Assembly: GCF_000718635.1 (NCBI RefSeq)
Contig: NZ_JOBF01000023.1
Span: 1 to 64,000 of the forward strand
Source: Streptomyces varsoviensis
GTDB lineage: Bacteria; Actinomycetota; Actinomycetes; Streptomycetales; Streptomycetaceae
Direction of reading: 5' to 3'
Length of the DNA stretch: 64,000 nucleotides
A program made the translations under genes and the position numbers. The notes under the pieces were generated by a model. The model did not search any database and was not told the DNA's origin. It saw only the letters and a program-made list of their open reading frames with translations. This document shows, in pieces, positions 60,863 to 64,000 of the stretch. Position 1 is the stretch's first letter. Every line of letters begins with the position of its first letter.

Positions 60863-61780
60863 TCAGGGGGTGGCTGCGGCTTGGTGGAGGAGGGTGGTGA
60901 CGTGGCGGATGGCTGGGCGGTGGGTGGTGCCGGGGCGAGTGGTGATGAAGAGGGTGCGGGTCACGGGATGGGCCAGGGGGTGGAGGCTGAGGGGGGCGGT
61001 GGTCTCGGGGAGGGTGAGGCGGGGGAGGAGGGCCACGCCGGCGCCTGCCGCCGCCAGGGCCGTCAGGACGGAGAAGTCGCTGCTGCGGGCGCTGATGCGC
61101 GGTACGAAGCCGGCGGCGCCGCAGGTTCGCTGGATCATCTCGTAGCACGACGTGTCCGGGCTCGGCGTCAGCCAGGAGGCGTCCGCGAGCCGTGACAGGT
61201 CGGCGGCCTCGCCCGCCGCCAGCCCCAGGCGCGTCGCGTGGTCCGGGTGGAGGGCCAGCAGGACCGGGTCGTCCATCAGGCGTGAGTGGTCGCAGCCCGG
61301 CGGGAAGTCCCGAGGCAGGACCGTATAACCATGGACCACCGCCAGGTCCGTCTCCCGTCTGCGCAGGGACTCCAGCGCTTCCTCCGGTTCCTGTTCCGTC
61401 AGGTGCAGCGTCGGGGCGCGGCCTTCCGCGCTGTCCGTCATGGATGGCCAGATCGGCGGGAACAGCCTGCGCGCCGCCGACGCGAACGCCGCCACCCGCA
61501 CCACCCCGTGCCCGCCCCCGCGCAGCGCCGCCAAATCCGACTCCGCTGCGGCCAAGTCGCCCAGCACCACCTCCGCGTGCGCCACCAGCAGTTCCCCCGC
61601 CGCCGTCAGTCGCAGGGTCCGGCCCCGCTTCTCCACGACCGGGACCCCCGCCTCCCGTTCCAGCACCGCCAAGTGCTGCGACACCGCCGGCGCCGTCAGA
61701 TGCAGCGCCTCCGCCGTCGCCGCCACCGTCCCGTACATCGCCAGATGCTGAATGATCCGCAGCCTTCGCACATCGAGCAT
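60863..61780 (-). CDS. LysR-family transcriptional regulator
   Basis: This 305-residue protein has an N-terminal HTH (LRIIQHLAMYGTVAATAEAL, then TAPAVSQHLAVLEREAGVPV) and a LysR substrate-binding domain. It is divergent from the EamA transporter and probably regulates it, with its own promoter, through the TATTAA repeats between them. The ligand is unknown. Confidence 0.95.
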   Translation of the reverse strand: MLDVRRLRIIQHLAMYGTVAATAEALHLTAPAVSQHLAVLEREAGVPVVEKRGRTLRLTAAGELLVAHAEVVLGDLAAAESDLAALRGGGHGVVRVAAFASAARRLFPPIWPSMTDSAEGRAPTLHLTEQEPEEALESLRRRETDLAVVHGYTVLPRDFPPGCDHSRLMDDPVLLALHPDHATRLGLAAGEAADLSRLADASWLTPSPDTSCYEMIQRTCGAAGFVPRISARSSDFSVLTALAAAGAGVALLPRLTLPETTAPLSLHPLAHPVTRTLFITTRPGTTHRPAIRHVTTLLHQAAATP

Positions 61781-61860
61781 TCGGTCAGCTTAGGGAGTCG
61801 GGCCTTGCTGGCCCGTCCCGCGAGCCCTGTGGGTCCTGCGGGGCCTCAGCGCCCTGCCTC

Positions 61861-61906
61861 TATTAAGTCGCCTATTAAGTTTCGCTTATTTGTTTTCCTA
61901 TTAAAG
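61861..61906. promoter_or_regulatory. TATTAAG repeats between LysR and EamA genes
   Basis: TATTAAG occurs at 61861-61867 and 61873-61879, and TATTAAAG at 61899-61906. This AT-rich stretch in an otherwise GC-rich region holds the promoters of both divergent genes and is a likely LysR binding site. Confidence 0.55.
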
Positions 61907-61947
61907 CTAACTGGAACTTTTCCGTCTTCCGCCCCACCCTTTTACCC

Positions 61948-62868
61948 GTGACCTCACCCTCCCCCCGCCTCCTCGCCCTCGCCGGCACCGTGCTCCTCTG
62001 GGCCTCCGCCTTCCCTGCCATCCGCGTCGGGGTCGATGAGCTGGGCGTCGCCGCGCTCTCCTTTCTGCGGCTCGCCGTGGCGGCGGTGGCGCTTGTGGTC
62101 GTGGCGCCGTTCGCGGGGGTGCGGCTGCCGGGGCGGGGGGATCTGCCGCTCATCGGGCTCTGCGGGGCCACGGGCATGACCGCCTACCAGACGCTGCTCA
62201 ACTGGGGCGAGGTCCATGTCGAAGCCGGTACCGCAAGCCTGCTGATCAGTGCCGCGCCCGTCTTCAGCGTGCTGCTCGGCGCCGTCTTCCTCCCGGAATC
62301 CGAACCCCTCACCCGCTCCGTACTCGTCGGCAGCGTCGTCGCGATCGGCGGGTGCGCCCTCGTTGCGCTCGCGGGCGGGGCGACCGGGTTCAGCGCCGGG
62401 GCGCTGGTGGTGGTCGCCGCGGCGGTCGTCCAGGGGGTCTACCACTTCGCGACCAAGCCGCTGCTGCGCCGCTACACCGGGCTCGAAGTGGCCACGTACG
62501 CCATGGTCGCCGGTACGGTCCTCGGGCTGCCGCTCGCGCCCGGCGCCGTACGCGCCGCCGCGCACGCGCCCGCCGGCGCCCTCGCCCCCGCGGTCTTCCT
62601 GGGGCTGCTGCCCTCCGCCCTCGGCTTCGTGATCTGGGGATACGCCGTCGCCCGGCTGCCCCTCGCCGTCTCCACCGCCGCCCTCTACCTCGTGCCGCCC
62701 GTCGCGCTCGCCGTCTCCTTCGTCTGGCTCTCCGAGGCGCCCCACCCGGTCGAACTCCTCGGCGGCGCCGTCACCGTACTCGGGGTCCTCCTCATCAACC
62801 GCGGTCGCCGGCCGGCGACGGGCGCCCCAGGCGCGGACCTCAGCCCAAGTGCATCCACACGCCCTTGA
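61948..62868 (+). CDS. EamA-family transporter (DMT superfamily)
   Basis: This 306-residue protein has about ten membrane helices in two EamA repeats. The first repeat begins LALAGTVLLWASAFPAIRVG; the second includes VVVAAAVVQGVYHFATKPLL and ends VELLGGAVTVLGVLLINRG. Such exporters move small metabolites or amino acids out of the cell. It starts at GTG 61948, is divergent from LysR, and overlaps the convergent aldehyde dehydrogenase gene by 29 bases at the 3' ends. Confidence 0.9.
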   Translation: MTSPSPRLLALAGTVLLWASAFPAIRVGVDELGVAALSFLRLAVAAVALVVVAPFAGVRLPGRGDLPLIGLCGATGMTAYQTLLNWGEVHVEAGTASLLISAAPVFSVLLGAVFLPESEPLTRSVLVGSVVAIGGCALVALAGGATGFSAGALVVVAAAVVQGVYHFATKPLLRRYTGLEVATYAMVAGTVLGLPLAPGAVRAAAHAPAGALAPAVFLGLLPSALGFVIWGYAVARLPLAVSTAALYLVPPVALAVSFVWLSEAPHPVELLGGAVTVLGVLLINRGRRPATGAPGADLSPSASTRP

Positions 62869-64000
62869 CCTCCGTATACGCCTCCAGCGCGTACTTGCCC
62901 ATCTCCCGCCCCCAGCCGCTCGCCTTGTAGCCGCCCCAAGGGGCCGCGCTGTCCGGGACCGGAGGCATGTTGACGAAGACCGCGCCGGCCCGGATGTCCG
63001 CGGCCAGGCGGTGGGCGGTCGTGAGATCCCTGGTCCACACCGCCGCGGCCAGGCCGTATTCGGTGTCGTTGGCGCGCGGACCCAGTTCCTCCGGGTCGTC
63101 GTAGGCCAGTACGGGCAGGACCGGGCCGAAGAGTTCGTCCCGTACGACCGACATGTCGTCGCGGACCCCCGCGAAGACCGTCGGGCGGTAGAAGTGGCCC
63201 TCCTCCAGCGCCCCGGCCGCGCGGGCGCCCCCGGTGACCACCTCCGCGCCCTCCGCGACGCCGCATCTGACGCCCGCGTCGACCTTGGCCAGGTGTTCCG
63301 CGCTGACCAGCGGGCCGATCTCGGTGGCCGGGTCCAGACCGGGGCCGAGCCGCAGGGCGGACGCGGCCGCGGCCAGCTTGGCCGTGAACTCGTCGACCCG
63401 TCGCCGGTCGACATAGAAGCGCGTGTACGCGGCGCAGACCTGGCCCGAGTTGAGCAGCGCGCCCCGCAGGTTGCCCTCGACCGCCGCGTCGATGTCGGCG
63501 TCCGCCGCGATGATGCTCGGGGCCTTGCCGCCCAGTTCCAGCGTGGGGCGCTTGAGGTTGTCGGCGCAGGCCCGCACGATCTCCCGGCCGACGGCCGTGG
63601 AACCCGTGAACGAGACCTTGTCCACGCCCGCGTGCGCCACCAGCGCCCGGCCCGGCCCCGGGCCGCCCGTCAGCAGGTTCACCACGCCGGCCGGTACGCC
63701 CGCCCGCTCGATCAGCTCCACCAGCCGCACCGTGGTCAGCGGGGTCTGCTCGGCCGGCTTGACGATCACCGTGTTGCCGCAGGCCAGCGCGGGCGCGATC
63801 TTCCAGGCGGCGATCATCAGCGGGAAGTTCCACGGCGTGATCAGCGCGCAGACCCCCACCGGCTCGCGCCGCGTGTAGTGCACCGTGTCCGGGAAGTTCA
63901 CCGGCGCCACCGCGCCCTCGATCTTGGTGCACCACCCCGCGTAGTAGCGGAAGTGCTCCGCCGCCCCCGCGACGCTCACGCCCCGCGCCACGCCGATCGG
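62840..64000 (-). CDS. Aldehyde dehydrogenase, 5' end outside window
   Basis: The C-terminal 386 or so residues of an NAD(P)-dependent aldehyde dehydrogenase are present. ALITPWNFPLMIAAWKIAPAL marks the cofactor domain, SFTGSTAVG the binding loop, LELGGKAP the general-base Glu, and NSGQVCAAYTR the catalytic Cys. The final text PWGGYKASGWGREMG and LEAYTEVKGVW is typical of the family. The frame is open to the right edge, so the start lies outside the window. The substrate cannot be told. Confidence 0.95.
   Translation of the reverse strand, partial: PIGVARGVSVAGAAEHFRYYAGWCTKIEGAVAPVNFPDTVHYTRREPVGVCALITPWNFPLMIAAWKIAPALACGNTVIVKPAEQTPLTTVRLVELIERAGVPAGVVNLLTGGPGPGRALVAHAGVDKVSFTGSTAVGREIVRACADNLKRPTLELGGKAPSIIAADADIDAAVEGNLRGALLNSGQVCAAYTRFYVDRRRVDEFTAKLAAAASALRLGPGLDPATEIGPLVSAEHLAKVDAGVRCGVAEGAEVVTGGARAAGALEEGHFYRPTVFAGVRDDMSVVRDELFGPVLPVLAYDDPEELGPRANDTEYGLAAAVWTRDLTTAHRLAADIRAGAVFVNMPPVPDSAAPWGGYKASGWGREMGKYALEAYTEVKGVWMHLG

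Overview
The window is very GC-rich DNA from an actinomycete, most likely Streptomyces or a close relative. The evidence is strong third-position GC bias, frequent GTG starts with overlapping stop/start codons, an XRE/DUF397 pair, a GPP34-family protein, a long-tailed D-alanyl-D-alanine carboxypeptidase and a PknG-type kinase operon. The two flanks look like ordinary chromosome with scattered accessory genes. The 35-60 kb part is a specialised-metabolite locus.

Layout: 1-2.0 kb is decayed DNA (an IS5-type transposase remnant and a truncated ORF). 2.0-9.8 kb holds single genes: a TetR regulator divergent from a DUF998 membrane protein, an SGNH hydrolase, an acetyltransferase, a sodium:solute symporter, and an SDR divergent from a conserved alpha/beta-barrel protein. 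10.1-17.8 kb holds the XRE/DUF397 pair, GPP34, the carboxypeptidase and a large membrane protein. 17.9-26.0 kb is a tightly overlapping five-gene operon: trypsin-like protease, PknG-like kinase, VWA/zinc-ribbon protein, GlnX-like four-TM protein and substrate-binding protein. It looks like an enlarged mycobacterial PknG-GlnX-GlnH signalling module. 26.1-34.9 kb holds a C39-fold protein, a methyltransferase, RecQ, two small genes, an Mrr nuclease-TerD fusion and an HxlR regulator.

The centre of interest is 35,284-56,319, a thiopeptide (pyridine-forming RiPP) cluster. Its 55-residue precursor (52,661-52,828) was too short to be listed as an open frame and was found by reading the gap between two enzymes. 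Its leader closely resembles those of the thiomuracin and GE2270 precursors, but the core carries a run of five cysteines, then Pro, Cys-Cys-Ser-Cys-Thr. The minus-strand operon reads: luciferase-like monooxygenase, precursor (A), ocin-ThiF/RRE partner (F), YcaO (G), azoline dehydrogenase (E), glutamylating LanB (B), SpaB_C-type protein (C/D), then a second E', G', B' and C/D'. Thiopeptide pathways normally need one B, one C (elimination), one D (pyridine synthase), one E, one F and one G. This operon therefore has extra B, E and G copies but only one F and one precursor. A cobalamin-binding-type radical SAM enzyme is divergent from it. The 56.4-59.8 kb genes (ABC ATPase, ABC permease, DesK-type kinase, LuxR-type regulator) form a likely export or self-protection unit. 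Many of the enzymes carry in-frame tandem repeats.

The right flank has a small zinc-ribbon gene, a truncated Nudix gene, tRNA-Arg(CCU), a LysR regulator divergent from an EamA transporter, and an aldehyde dehydrogenase that runs off the right edge.

All functional calls rest on motifs and families recognised by eye. No database search was run.
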